Below, piece after piece: positions 1 through 7,793 of a DNA stretch of 35,926 nucleotides. The DNA lies in NCBI GenBank assembly GCA_002298965.1, contig DBMN01000209.1:10621-46546 (forward strand), given 5' to 3'. Position 1 is the stretch's first letter. Each line of letters opens with the position of its first letter. Made by a program: the position numbers and the translations under genes. The DNA is from Rhizobiales bacterium UBA697 (lineage in GTDB: Bacteria; Pseudomonadota; Alphaproteobacteria; Rhizobiales; Ancalomicrobiaceae). Below the pieces are notes generated by a model, which was given only the letters and a program-made list of their open reading frames with translations, ran no database searches and was not told the DNA's origin.

Positions 1-651
1 CACGGCCTCGTCGTCGCCCATCTCGGCAACGGCGCCTCGGCGACCGCGGTCGTCAACGGCTGCTCGGTCGACACCTCGATGGGCATGACGCCGCTCGAGG
101 GTCTGGTCATGGGCACCCGTTCCGGCGACATCGACGTCGGCGCCGTCGCCCACATCGCCCGCGTCTCCGGCAAGGACATCTTCCAGCTCGACGCCATGCT
201 CAACAAGGAGAGCGGCCTGCTCGGCATCTCCGAACTGTCCAACGACTGCCGCACGCTGGAAGCCGCTGCCGACGAGGGCCACGAGGGCGCCAAGCTGGCG
301 CTCGACGTCTTCGTCCACCGCCTCGCCCGCTACGTCGGCGCGCTGGCGACCTCGCTGCCGCGCTTCGACGCGCTGGTCTTCACCGGCGGCATCGGCGAGA
401 ATTCGGCGCGGATCCGCGCCATGACGCTGAAGCACCTCGCGGTCTTCGGCTTCGCGATCGACGAGGCGGCCAATGCCGCGACCTTCGGCGGCAGGGCCGG
501 GGTCATCGGTCGCGGTCGCGCCACCCTCGCCGCCGTGGTACCGACCGACGAGGAGGGCCTCATCGCCGCCGATGCCGCCCGCCTCGCAGGCCTCGACGCG
601 ACCGAGGTCGCGGAGGCGTCCCCCCCGGCCCGCCTGTCGATCCGGCGCTGA
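1..651 (+). CDS. ackA: Acetate kinase, C-terminal part (5' end outside window)
   Basis: The frame is open from base 1 and gives 216 residues, about the last half of an acetate kinase of about 400 residues. Acetate kinase interconverts acetate + ATP and acetyl phosphate in the cytoplasm. Visible family motifs are AHLGNGAS near the truncated N-terminus, DTSMGMTPLEGL followed by MGTRSGD, and the C-terminal nucleotide-binding FTGGIGENS. The tail after the last domain is Ala/Glu-rich and unremarkable. The gene converges with the molybdoenzyme small subunit, whose stop lies about 50 bp downstream. A 2-oxoacid:ferredoxin oxidoreductase sits at the other edge of the window, so fermentative acetyl-CoA/acetyl-phosphate metabolism probably exists in this organism. 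The two genes are too far apart to be one operon. Confidence 0.95.
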   Translation, partial: HGLVVAHLGNGASATAVVNGCSVDTSMGMTPLEGLVMGTRSGDIDVGAVAHIARVSGKDIFQLDAMLNKESGLLGISELSNDCRTLEAAADEGHEGAKLALDVFVHRLARYVGALATSLPRFDALVFTGGIGENSARIRAMTLKHLAVFGFAIDEAANAATFGGRAGVIGRGRATLAAVVPTDEEGLIAADAARLAGLDATEVAEASPPARLSIRR

Positions 652-690
652 CGGACGTTGCGAGACCGAACGGCCCGCGCCGCGGCGGTT

Positions 691-716
691 CCCCCCGCCT
701 GGTCAGGCGGCGGGGG
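691..716. terminator. Hairpin between convergent ackA and molybdoenzyme genes
   Basis: Arms CCGCCTG and CAGGCGG are separated by GT and extended by a CCCC/GGGG pairing with one bulged C. The hairpin overlaps the stop codon of the minus-strand gene (703-705). No T tract follows on either strand. It could act as a shared terminator for the two convergent genes. Confidence 0.4.
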
Positions 717-1557
717 TGGGCTCCAGGCGGAAGGCACGGTCGGGCGACCGATCGGCGGGGATCGCCGTGTCGATCGCGCGGAAGCCCTTCGCCTCGATCG
801 TCAGCCGCGTCGCCCCTCCTGCCGGCGCGACCGCGAAGCGGAAGTCGCCGAAGGCGTCGGTCCTGGTCTCCAGCGTCACACCGTCGGCGAGCTGCAGCCG
901 GACGCGCGCTCCCTCGAGGCATTCCTCGAGATCGGCGATCGTCCCGGTCACCGTGCCGGCGACGATCTCGCCCTCGAGCCGCTCCTGCCCGCGATAGAGC
1001 ACGCGCGGACGCACGCCCTCCTCGCCCGGCAGCGCCCGCCAGCCCTCGCGTCGACACTTCTCGTCGCGCGCCGCGTCGGTGAGCTTCTCGCTCTTCAGCG
1101 CCCCGGTCGGACAGACCTGCTCGACGCGGGTGCGCTTCCAGCCGCCGTCGAGCAGGTGGACGTCGAAGGGCCAGGCCTGGGGCAGGCCGAGGTCCTCGTT
1201 CCACAGTACCGCGCCGAAGGGACAAGCCTCGACGATCGCCTTCTGGCCCCGCGCCTTCTCCGGGTGGATCACCACGATCCCGTCGGCCCGCTTCTCCACC
1301 GCCCCGCCGGTCGCGACCTTCATGCAGGGCGCGTCGTCGCAGTGGCGACAGGTCTTGGGCAGATAGGTCACCTCCGTGAAGGGCGCGCGGCCGCGTTCGT
1401 GGTGTTCGACCGCGAACCAGGTCGCATCCGAGACCGGCTGCGGCGCGAAGACGCCCGACACGTCGTTGCCGACGTACTCGTCCTTCACCGCGATGAAGCA
1501 GTTGCGGCAACCGCTGCACTTCGGCAGATCGACGAAGAGGTTCCACTTGGACGTCAT
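703..1557 (-). CDS. Transhydroxylase/resorcinol hydroxylase-type iron-sulfur (small) subunit
   Basis: The 284-residue protein is an electron-transfer subunit of the DMSO-reductase superfamily, of the type that partners pyrogallol-phloroglucinol transhydroxylase (about 275 residues in Pelobacter). Ferredoxin-like cysteine motifs come first: C14-C17-C20, C70-C73-C78, C112 and C149. A C-terminal Ig-like/carboxypeptidase-regulatory beta domain follows (about 190-284), ending in a typical EAKGFRAIDTAIP strand pattern. That C-terminal domain is characteristic of the transhydroxylase beta subunit. The start overlaps the stop of the large subunit as ATGA, so the two are translationally coupled. Odd: only eight well-placed cysteines remain. 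The fourth Cys of motif I (Val24) and the CxxC plus following Cys of motif IV are all replaced, which matches loss of one complete [4Fe-4S] cluster out of the three known for the Pelobacter enzyme. Two clusters are predicted. Confidence 0.85.
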   Translation of the reverse strand: MTSKWNLFVDLPKCSGCRNCFIAVKDEYVGNDVSGVFAPQPVSDATWFAVEHHERGRAPFTEVTYLPKTCRHCDDAPCMKVATGGAVEKRADGIVVIHPEKARGQKAIVEACPFGAVLWNEDLGLPQAWPFDVHLLDGGWKRTRVEQVCPTGALKSEKLTDAARDEKCRREGWRALPGEEGVRPRVLYRGQERLEGEIVAGTVTGTIADLEECLEGARVRLQLADGVTLETRTDAFGDFRFAVAPAGGATRLTIEAKGFRAIDTAIPADRSPDRAFRLEPTPAA

Positions 1558-4541
1558 GCCGCAAAGTCCTTCTTCTCGCCGTCCCAGGCTTCGATCTCGA
1601 TCAGGCAGGAGTTCGGCGCCGAGGCGTTGGTCATCGCCGACTGGAAGCGCTTGTTGGTGAGCGTGTTGACGCAGCCGCCGCGCTCCGCGCTCTCGCCGGG
1701 AACCCCCAGCGGCGCATAGACGGCGGAACTCTCGAAGGCGTGGATGACGCCGGGCTGGATGCGCTCGGTCACCATCGCCGCGCAGATGACGGCGCCGCGG
1801 TCGTTGAAGAGCCGCACCAGTTGGTGATGGCGGATGCCGCGGGCGGCGGCATCGACCGGGTTGATGCGGGCGACCCAGTAGTACCAGCCGTCGACGAGCA
1901 CACGATGCTCCTCGATGTCGTTGACGAAGCTCGCCTTGCCGTCCTGCGCCGTGTGGAACGAATAGCGCGGATGCGGCGAGATCAGCTGGAGCGGGTATTT
2001 CTCCAGAAGCTCGGTCGTCTGCCGCCCTTCCCACGAGGGGATGTAGCGGTTCAGCGCCGGGCGTTCGGGATCGTTGCCCAGACGCGCGAGGCTCGACGAG
2101 ACGAACTCGATCTTGCCCGACTGCGTCTGCAGCCCGTGGCCGAACTTCTCGCGGAACTCGGCCGGCAGCGGATGCGGCTCCGGCACGTCCTTCTTCCGGC
2201 CTTCGGCGAACCAGCGATAGGACGGCTTCTGGCGCAGCGCGTCCTTCTCGGCCGGGACGACGTAGTAGCCCTTCTTCAGGAACTTCTCCCAGGAGATCTT
2301 CTTCGGCAGGTCCGAGGCCTCGAAGACCATCTTGCACCAGTCGAGCTCGGTGCGGCCCTCGGCGAAATAGGCCGAGAGGCCGAGCCGTTTGGAGATGTCG
2401 AGGAAGATCTGGAAATCCGACCGGCTCTCGCCGAGCGGCTCGATGCACTTGTGCTGGATGCCGATGACGCGGTGATTGAGCTGACCCTCGTTGTGGTAGC
2501 TGTAGCCGCCGGCATTGGCCCATTCGCCGATGTCCCAACGCTCGAAGTTGGTGCAGGCCGGCAGGATGACGTCGGCGAAGGGCACCTCGCCCTCGTTCCA
2601 GATCGACTGGTTGACGACGAACTCCAGGCTCTCGTGGCGATAGGCCTTGGCGAGCCGGTTCGAATCCATCGACGTGCCGAAATGCGAGCCGCCGTACTTG
2701 TACATCATGCGGATCGGCGAATGGCCGGGCGACGGGTAGCCGAACTTGGCGAACTGGCGTTCGAGCGAGCGCGGATCGGTCGGATAGCCCTCGGCCTTGC
2801 CCTCCATGATCGCCTCGGGAATGCGCAGGCGCGGCACCCGCTGGGCGACCGAGTTCATCGAGATCAGATGCGGCATGCGCTGATAGAGCGACACCGCGAC
2901 GCCCGACCCCTCGATGTCGCCGGAGAAGCCGCCCTCGGCATAGCCGGGGAAGTAGAAGTCGAGATCGACCGGCGTGCCGTACTGCAGGCAGCCGAAGTTG
3001 ATGCCCGGCTTGCCGAGCCCCTGCATCGCCATCAGCAGCACCATCGAGCGCGCCCACTGGATGCCGGTCGAGGCGCGGTTGGCGCCGCCGAAGGTCGTGC
3101 CCTTGCCGCCGACCGAGAGGTAGGTCTTGCTTCTACCCCACTTGCGGGCGAGCGCCCGGATGGTCGAGGCGGGAATGCCGGTCTCGGGCTCGGCCCATTC
3201 CGGCGTCTTCGCCACGCCGTCGTCCTCGCCCAGCAGATGGGCCTTCCATTCCTCGAAGCCGGTCGTGCGGGTCGCGACGTAGTCGGCGTCGTAGAGGCCC
3301 TCGGTGATCCAGACGTGCATGATCGCCTGAGCCAGCGCCGGATCGGTGCCGGGATTGATCGGGATCCATTTTCCCCCGAGCCAGGCCGCGGTCGAGTTGA
3401 GGTGCGGGTCGATGTGGATCATCTCGATCCCCACCTCCTTCGCCCAGGCGCGGCGGATGGTGCCCTCGAAGCCGGAGTAGGAGCCGGTGGTCGATTCCGG
3501 GTCGGAAGACCAGAAGACGATCAGCTCGCAGTTCTCGAGGCAGTCCTCGACCTGGCCGTAGGGCTCGGCCGCGCCGTTGCGCATCGAATGGCCGTAGTGG
3601 TGCATCGCCCCCCAGTACCAGCCTTCCCAGCTGTCGGGGTTGATCACCATCTTGGTGGCGCCGATGGCGTTGTTGAAGCGGAAGAGCGAGGAGATGTAGT
3701 AGCCGATGTTGCCCCAGGTGTGGTGCGACGAGTGGCTGGAGAAGATCGCGCCGTTGCCGTGCTCGACCTTCACCCGCCGGATCTCGCCGGCGACGATGTC
3801 GAGCGCCTCCTCCCACGAGATGCGCTCGTAGCCCGAGATGCCGCGGTTCTGCGGGTTGCGCTCGCCCTTGGGGTCGAAGTCGACGCGCTTCATCGGCCAG
3901 AGCAGCCGGTCCTTGGAATAGACCGTCGACTTGCAGGCGAGCCCGTGCGGCGAGATAGTCGTCTGCGCCGGCGGGCGGAAGGTGTGGCCGCGTGCCGAGA
4001 CCGTCCAGGTGCCGCGCGCGGCCTCCTTCTCCTCGAACTCGATCGGCGTCATGCGGACGATGCGGCCGTCCTTGACGTAGACGAAGACCGGACCGCCGTT
4101 GGTGTTGTTGACGTAGCGCGTCTCGCCGTTCGGCATCTCGGTGCCGAACTTCCAATGCGCGCTCATCATCGCGCTGGTCACCTCGGTGAACCACCGCGTG
4201 ACCTCGTCGTCGCCGACGATGTCGATCTTGAACATCTTGATCGCGTTGATGAAGTCGAGGTGGCGCATCGGCGGCGTCAGGAGCTTCAACCCGGTCTCGG
4301 CGTCCTTGAACAGGAGCGTGACGTCGGCGTCCTCGCGCATGCCGGAACGGGACTTCAGCCGCCCGCCGCGGAATTCGTACCAGCGCCCGACGGTCAGATC
4401 CTTGGTGCGGATCTGCACCACGGCGTCCTTCTCGGCCATCTTGGCCCGCAGCGCCGGAAAGACCCGCGCCATCACCCGAAGGGTCTGTGCCACGCCCCAC
4501 AGGACGGTGGGCAGACCGATCTTCTCCTCGAACCTCGACAT
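1554..4541 (-). CDS. Molybdopterin transhydroxylase/resorcinol hydroxylase-type large subunit with N-terminal SCP2-like domain
   Basis: This 995-residue catalytic subunit binds bis-MGD molybdenum. Residues from about 140 to the end align by eye along their length with the transhydroxylase alpha subunit of Pelobacter acidigallici, with shared stretches such as NPDSWEGW, FWSSDPES, FPGYAEGG, ACTNFERWDI and SPHPRYSFHT. Active-site residues are kept: Ser304 (Mo ligand, Ser175 in Pelobacter), Asp303 (Asp174), His273 (His144) and probably Tyr534 (Tyr404). There is no N-terminal Fe-S Cys motif, as in that family. The enzyme should move or add a phenolic hydroxyl without O2, for example pyrogallol to phloroglucinol or resorcinol to hydroxyhydroquinone. 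Residues 1-135 are extra and resemble an SCP2 sterol-carrier domain (ADVTLLFKDAE, then a helix ending near GDDEVTRWF). The start at 4541 follows a GGAGG site 6-10 bases upstream. No Tat signal is visible, so it is cytoplasmic. The exact substrate is not determinable here. Confidence 0.88.
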   Translation of the reverse strand: MSRFEEKIGLPTVLWGVAQTLRVMARVFPALRAKMAEKDAVVQIRTKDLTVGRWYEFRGGRLKSRSGMREDADVTLLFKDAETGLKLLTPPMRHLDFINAIKMFKIDIVGDDEVTRWFTEVTSAMMSAHWKFGTEMPNGETRYVNNTNGGPVFVYVKDGRIVRMTPIEFEEKEAARGTWTVSARGHTFRPPAQTTISPHGLACKSTVYSKDRLLWPMKRVDFDPKGERNPQNRGISGYERISWEEALDIVAGEIRRVKVEHGNGAIFSSHSSHHTWGNIGYYISSLFRFNNAIGATKMVINPDSWEGWYWGAMHHYGHSMRNGAAEPYGQVEDCLENCELIVFWSSDPESTTGSYSGFEGTIRRAWAKEVGIEMIHIDPHLNSTAAWLGGKWIPINPGTDPALAQAIMHVWITEGLYDADYVATRTTGFEEWKAHLLGEDDGVAKTPEWAEPETGIPASTIRALARKWGRSKTYLSVGGKGTTFGGANRASTGIQWARSMVLLMAMQGLGKPGINFGCLQYGTPVDLDFYFPGYAEGGFSGDIEGSGVAVSLYQRMPHLISMNSVAQRVPRLRIPEAIMEGKAEGYPTDPRSLERQFAKFGYPSPGHSPIRMMYKYGGSHFGTSMDSNRLAKAYRHESLEFVVNQSIWNEGEVPFADVILPACTNFERWDIGEWANAGGYSYHNEGQLNHRVIGIQHKCIEPLGESRSDFQIFLDISKRLGLSAYFAEGRTELDWCKMVFEASDLPKKISWEKFLKKGYYVVPAEKDALRQKPSYRWFAEGRKKDVPEPHPLPAEFREKFGHGLQTQSGKIEFVSSSLARLGNDPERPALNRYIPSWEGRQTTELLEKYPLQLISPHPRYSFHTAQDGKASFVNDIEEHRVLVDGWYYWVARINPVDAAARGIRHHQLVRLFNDRGAVICAAMVTERIQPGVIHAFESSAVYAPLGVPGESAERGGCVNTLTNKRFQSAMTNASAPNSCLIEIEAWDGEKKDFAA

Positions 4542-4675
4542 TCGTCCCCTCCAGGCCCCGCTCCGCGAGAGCCGTCGAGAGCGCGCGGAGGCGGGCCGAT
4601 CGGACGGGCTGGGCGGGGGTCGTTTGCCCCACTCTCCCCGACGCATACGGGAAGATGCGAATGGCGCGGCGGAAC

Positions 4676-4692
4676 TGTCCGCTGTGCGGACG
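4676..4692. promoter_or_regulatory. Probable IclR-family operator, site 1
   Basis: The 17-bp sequence TGTCCGCTGTGCGGACG has inverted arms GTCCGC and GCGGAC around TGT. It lies in the 272-bp divergent promoter region between the molybdoenzyme operon (start 4541) and the VOC gene (start 4814). It matches the site at 7635-7651 at 15 of 17 positions. IclR-family regulators bind pseudo-palindromes of 15-17 bp, and a MhpR-like IclR gene is encoded at 5861-6658. Confidence 0.7.
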
Positions 4693-4705
4693 ATCGGGCG
4701 TCACG

Positions 4706-4722
4706 TGTTCACGCAGCGGACA
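4706..4722. promoter_or_regulatory. Probable IclR-family operator, site 2
   Basis: TGTTCACGCAGCGGACA matches the site at 7635-7651 at 13 of 17 positions and keeps the outer TGTnC/GGACA arms. Its centre is 30 bp from that of site 1, about three helical turns, so both lie on the same DNA face. This suits side-by-side binding of IclR dimers as a tetramer. Confidence 0.55.
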
Positions 4723-4813
4723 GGCCGGGAGACATCATTGGTCCGCCGACCGCGGTGATCGATGGTCGAGCGCGACCGCGGCCCGACGAGACCGCGGCGA
4801 ACGGGAGGACGAG

Positions 4814-5380
4814 ATGCGCGACTATTCGATGAAGTTCAGCCACATGGGGATTCTGGTCCGCGACCTCGAGAAGATGACGGACTTCTATTCCCGCATCCTC
4901 GGCTTTCCGGTGACCGACAACGGCAGCCTGCACGGCACCGTGCCGATCACCTTCCTCTCCCGCGATCCCGGCGAGCATCACCAGATCGCGCTGATCGAGG
5001 CCAAGCCGGAAGGCGCGACCGACAGCGTCGTCCATCAGATCTCGTTCCGCCTGCCGGACCTCGCCAACCTCCAGCGCCTGCGCCGGCGCCTGATCGCCGA
5101 GGGCTACATCGAGGAGGGCGTGACGAAGCACCGGACGGTCACCCACGGCAACGCCTGGTCGATGTATGTCCACGATCCCGAGGGCAACCAGATCGAGCTC
5201 TTCACCGACGCCCCCTGGTACATCGAGCAGCCCTGCTCGGTGCCGATCGACCTCGACCGCCCGACCGACGAGATCCTCGCCGAGAGCGAGGCCTTCTGCC
5301 GGACCCAGCCGGGCTTCAAGCCGATCGCCCAGTGGCGCGCCGAAATGGCCGAGCGCATCGCCGCGCACGACCGGGTGTGA
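4814..5380 (+). CDS. VOC-family protein, type I extradiol dioxygenase-like
   Basis: The 188-residue protein has two beta-alpha-beta-beta-beta modules of the vicinal oxygen chelate fold. The usual metal triad is visible: His10 (FSHMGILVRD), His74 (VVHQISF) and Glu128 (NQIELF). His111 and the YVHDPEGN segment lie where ring-cleaving dioxygenases of this fold carry second-shell residues. The C-terminal extension (about 135-188, including TDEILAESEAFCRTQPGF) resembles biphenyl-2,3-diol 1,2-dioxygenase III-like proteins. It may cleave the ring of a di- or trihydroxylated aromatic made by the neighbouring molybdoenzyme, but VOC proteins also include isomerases and lyases, so the reaction is inferred. 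The chosen ATG has a GGGAGGA site just upstream. It is the first gene of a unit with the thioesterase and is divergent from the molybdoenzyme genes across two probable IclR sites. Confidence 0.8.
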   Translation: MRDYSMKFSHMGILVRDLEKMTDFYSRILGFPVTDNGSLHGTVPITFLSRDPGEHHQIALIEAKPEGATDSVVHQISFRLPDLANLQRLRRRLIAEGYIEEGVTKHRTVTHGNAWSMYVHDPEGNQIELFTDAPWYIEQPCSVPIDLDRPTDEILAESEAFCRTQPGFKPIAQWRAEMAERIAAHDRV

Positions 5381-5418
5381 CGGCCCCGAGCCGAGGTCAC
5401 GATCCGAGGAGGGACCCG

Positions 5419-5856
5419 ATGAGCGCGACCGAGACCTCTCTGAACTTCTCCGACATCGTCGAGGGCCGCGCCCTGCCGCCGCCCTCGGCCCGCCTGCTCG
5501 GCTGGCGCTTCGTCTCGCTCGACGCGGAGGCGGGGGTTCTTTCCTGCGCCTTCGAGGCGACCGAGGCCTTTCTCAATCCGGTCGGCGTGATCCAGGGCGG
5601 CATCCTCGCCGCGATGCTCGACGAAGCGACGGGGCCGGTCGCGGCCGCCGTCTCCGGCGGTGCGGTCTTCGCCCGGACGCTGGAGACGAAGGTCAGCTAT
5701 CTGCGCGCCGCCCGCCCCGGCGTGATCCTCGGCGAGGGACGCATCCTCCGGCAGGGCCGCGAGATCCTGTTCCTCGAGGGCCGGCTGACCGACGCCGAGG
5801 GTCGCCTGCTCGCCGTCGCCTCGGTCACCGCGCAGGTGGTGACGGCCGCGGGTTGA
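5419..5856 (+). CDS. PaaI-type hotdog-fold thioesterase
   Basis: The 145-residue hotdog protein carries the active-site region NPVGVIQGGILAAMLDEATGP (about 52-72), in which the common HGG of PaaI/YbgC enzymes is QGG while the downstream Asp/Glu helix is kept. Such proteins hydrolyse acyl-CoA or aryl-CoA thioesters, often to rescue trapped CoA in aromatic degradation. The start has a strong GAGGAGGGA site and lies 38 bp after the VOC stop, so the two form an operon. Its stop is only 4 bp from the stop of the convergent IclR gene. Substrate unknown. The role as a CoA-recycling accessory is inferred from context. Confidence 0.85.
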   Translation: MSATETSLNFSDIVEGRALPPPSARLLGWRFVSLDAEAGVLSCAFEATEAFLNPVGVIQGGILAAMLDEATGPVAAAVSGGAVFARTLETKVSYLRAARPGVILGEGRILRQGREILFLEGRLTDAEGRLLAVASVTAQVVTAAG

Positions 5857-5860
5857 GGCC

Positions 5861-6658
5861 TCAGCCCGCCGCCTCGATCGCCTCGACCAGTTGGTCGGCG
5901 GCGGCCTGCATCGGCGCGAAGAACTGGGCGACCGCCTCCGGCAGCTTCATCGCCGTGCGGATCCAGATCACCGAGATGCAGCCGAGCACCGTCTCGTCGC
6001 GGCGGATCGGCACCGCGAGGCTGGCGGTCTTGGGATTGTATTCGCCGCCGTCACGCACGGCGTAGCCGCGTTCGCGCGTCTCGCGGATCATCCGCTCGAC
6101 CGCGACGTCGAGCATGAAGGGGCGATCCTCCGGCTCGTCGAGGCGGAAGATGTGGCGCAGGATCACCCGCCGTTCCTCGGCCGGGCAGAAGGCGAGATAG
6201 GCGCGGCCGGCCGAGGTGCGCAGCAGAGGCAGGCGCTTGCCGATCATGCCGCGGTCGATGGAGAGCGGCGAGCGGGCATGGGTGGTCTCCTGGATCACCA
6301 TCGCCGCGTTCTCGTAGACCGACAGGTCGAAGGGCCAGACGAAACGCCGGCCGAGTTCGAACAGGATCGGCCCGACGTGGCTCGCCACCAGCACCGCCGC
6401 GTCGTAGCCGTCGCCGAGGCTCGACGCCTTGCGGGTGACGCGGAAGAGATCGTTGGAGGCGCCGCGCTCGACGTAGCCGAGTTCCTCGAGCGTCTGCAGC
6501 AGGCGATAGACGGTCGGTCGCGGCAGATCGAGGGCGCGGGCGAGCGCGCCCGGACGGATGCCGCCCGAGGCGTTGACCGCACGCAGGATCTCGAGGCCGC
6601 GTTGCAGCGCCCGCACGCTCTCCGATCGCCCGCCCTCGCCGTCGCCCCGTCCGCTCAT
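5861..6658 (-). CDS. IclR-family transcriptional regulator, MhpR-like
   Basis: The 265-residue protein has an N-terminal winged helix-turn-helix (about 14-80, with LQRGLEIL and the recognition stretch LPRPTVYRLLQTLEELGYV) and a C-terminal GAF-like effector domain. The segment with WPFDLSVYENAAMVIQE, then SPLSIDRGMIGKRLPLL and SAGRAYLAFCP, is typical of MhpR, the activator of 3-(3-hydroxyphenyl)propionate catabolism in E. coli, so an aromatic effector is plausible. The chosen ATG has a purine-rich GGGGAGGGGA site. An in-frame ATG further upstream lacks one. The gene follows BKACE by 44 bp on the same strand and is probably co-transcribed. It likely controls the two divergent promoter regions carrying the 17-bp palindromes (4676-4722 and 7635-7651). 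Activator versus repressor action cannot be told. Confidence 0.88.
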   Translation of the reverse strand: MSGRGDGEGGRSESVRALQRGLEILRAVNASGGIRPGALARALDLPRPTVYRLLQTLEELGYVERGASNDLFRVTRKASSLGDGYDAAVLVASHVGPILFELGRRFVWPFDLSVYENAAMVIQETTHARSPLSIDRGMIGKRLPLLRTSAGRAYLAFCPAEERRVILRHIFRLDEPEDRPFMLDVAVERMIRETRERGYAVRDGGEYNPKTASLAVPIRRDETVLGCISVIWIRTAMKLPEAVAQFFAPMQAAADQLVEAIEAAG

Positions 6659-6702
6659 GCCGTCCCCTCCCCGTCGTGCTCCGCCCTGCCCGGCGGACGC
6701 CG

Positions 6703-7539
6703 TCATCCGCGCCGAAAGATCGCCCGCGCCTCGTCGGGGCTCGCCGTCCGCCGGCCGAAGGCCCGCGAAGCGTCCGTCACCGCCGACACGAGCGCGGCAT
6801 TGTCGGGCGCCGGCGAGCCGTCGGGCAGCGCCGTGTTGTTCTCGAAGCCGACACGGGCATGGCCGTCGAGCGCCGCGGCGGCGACCGCACAGGCCGCCTC
6901 GCGCCGGCCGAAGGCACAGACCGCCCAGGGCAGACCGTGCGACGCCGTCGCCAGGAACGGCAGCAGATCGGCCGGCGCCGACACCTGACCCGGCGTGTAG
7001 CGGCCGAGCACGTAGAGCACCGAGGCGTTCTTCGTCGGCACCACCCCGCGCGCCACCAGCCCCTCGAACCGGGCGAGATCGCCGACGTCGTAGAGAATGT
7101 ACTGGATCAGCGTCTCGCGCGCCGCCTCGCCGGCGAGGAAATGGGCGACCGGGACCTCCAGCGCCTCGTTGGGCAGGATCTCGCGCAGCGCCAGCGAGAA
7201 GGCCTCCGGCGCCACGTCGCCGACCACCGCCATCTGGGCACCCGGCGCATAGATGCCGATCGCTTCCGTCGTGATCTGGATCAGCATGTCGGCGCCCGCC
7301 TCGCGCTTCACCGCGGCGATGGCCTGGGCATAGGCATCGGCGTCGAGCACGTGGCCGCCGTCCGCATCGCGGACATGGAGATGGATCATCGCCGCCCCGA
7401 CGTCGCGGCAACGCGCCGCCTCGCGGCCGATCTCGTCGGCGGTGAGCGGGATCGTCGGATGGTCCCGCCGCGTCCGTCGCGCCCCGTTCGGCGCCACCAT
7501 GACGATCAACGGGCTCGTTTCCGGGGCGATTTTGTCCAT
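6703..7539 (-). CDS. Beta-keto acid cleavage enzyme (BKACE, DUF849 family)
   Basis: The 278-residue TIM-barrel enzyme belongs to the family of 3-keto-5-aminohexanoate cleavage enzyme Kce. These enzymes condense a beta-keto acid with acetyl-CoA to give acetoacetate and a new acyl-CoA. Family zinc ligands are visible: His53 and His55 in IHLHVRD and Glu233 in VGFENN. The N-terminal VAPNGARRTRRDHP motif belongs to a recognisable BKACE subgroup. Family members accept 3-oxoadipate, carnitine-derived and 3,5-dioxohexanoate-type substrates. Next to a 3-oxoadipate-type CoA-transferase and ring-modifying enzymes, a 3-oxoadipate-like or ring-derived beta-keto acid is the best guess. The ATG at 7539 has a GAAGAGG site. 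A frame-open upstream extension is low-complexity and is not used. It is divergent from the FAH-family gene across a probable IclR operator. Confidence 0.87.
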   Translation of the reverse strand: MDKIAPETSPLIVMVAPNGARRTRRDHPTIPLTADEIGREAARCRDVGAAMIHLHVRDADGGHVLDADAYAQAIAAVKREAGADMLIQITTEAIGIYAPGAQMAVVGDVAPEAFSLALREILPNEALEVPVAHFLAGEAARETLIQYILYDVGDLARFEGLVARGVVPTKNASVLYVLGRYTPGQVSAPADLLPFLATASHGLPWAVCAFGRREAACAVAAAALDGHARVGFENNTALPDGSPAPDNAALVSAVTDASRAFGRRTASPDEARAIFRRG

Positions 7540-7634
7540 GACGGCGGCCTCTTCGCGGGAGAACGAGGGATGCGTCCTCCATCGCCGCGACCCTAGCCCC
7601 CGTCGCCGCCGATCGAACCCCGAGATGCTTCGGC

Positions 7635-7651
7635 TGTCCACTGTGCGGACA
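7635..7651. promoter_or_regulatory. Probable IclR-family operator, site 3
   Basis: TGTCCACTGTGCGGACA is a 7-3-7 palindrome with one mismatched pair and the best-formed of three related sites in the window. It lies 95 bp upstream of the BKACE start (minus strand) and 142 bp upstream of the FAH-family start (plus strand), so it could serve both divergent units. Sites 1 and 2 are at 4676-4692 and 4706-4722. Confidence 0.7.
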
Positions 7652-7793
7652 CCTGATGCGCAGCTTTTGAATCGGAACGTCCCGTGACGGAAGGTCGCGG
7701 CATCCGAAACGGCGAACCGGCGGAGCGATGGCGAACAAGCCGGGCTCCGCGAAGCCGCCGCACCATCGAAGAGAACACGCCCGAGGAGGTCAC

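Noticed and set aside
703..4541. Formate dehydrogenase, nitrate reductase or DMSO reductase
   Set aside because: There is no N-terminal Fe-S Cys motif, no Tat signal and no Cys/SeCys molybdenum ligand; the DS pair at 303-304 and sequence stretches along the whole length match the transhydroxylase family.
1740..4832. 1030-codon open frame on the plus strand, antisense to the molybdoenzyme large subunit
   Set aside because: Its product is Arg/Ala/Asp/Leu-rich without recognisable motifs and mirrors the strongly conserved gene on the other strand; long antisense frames are expected at this GC content.
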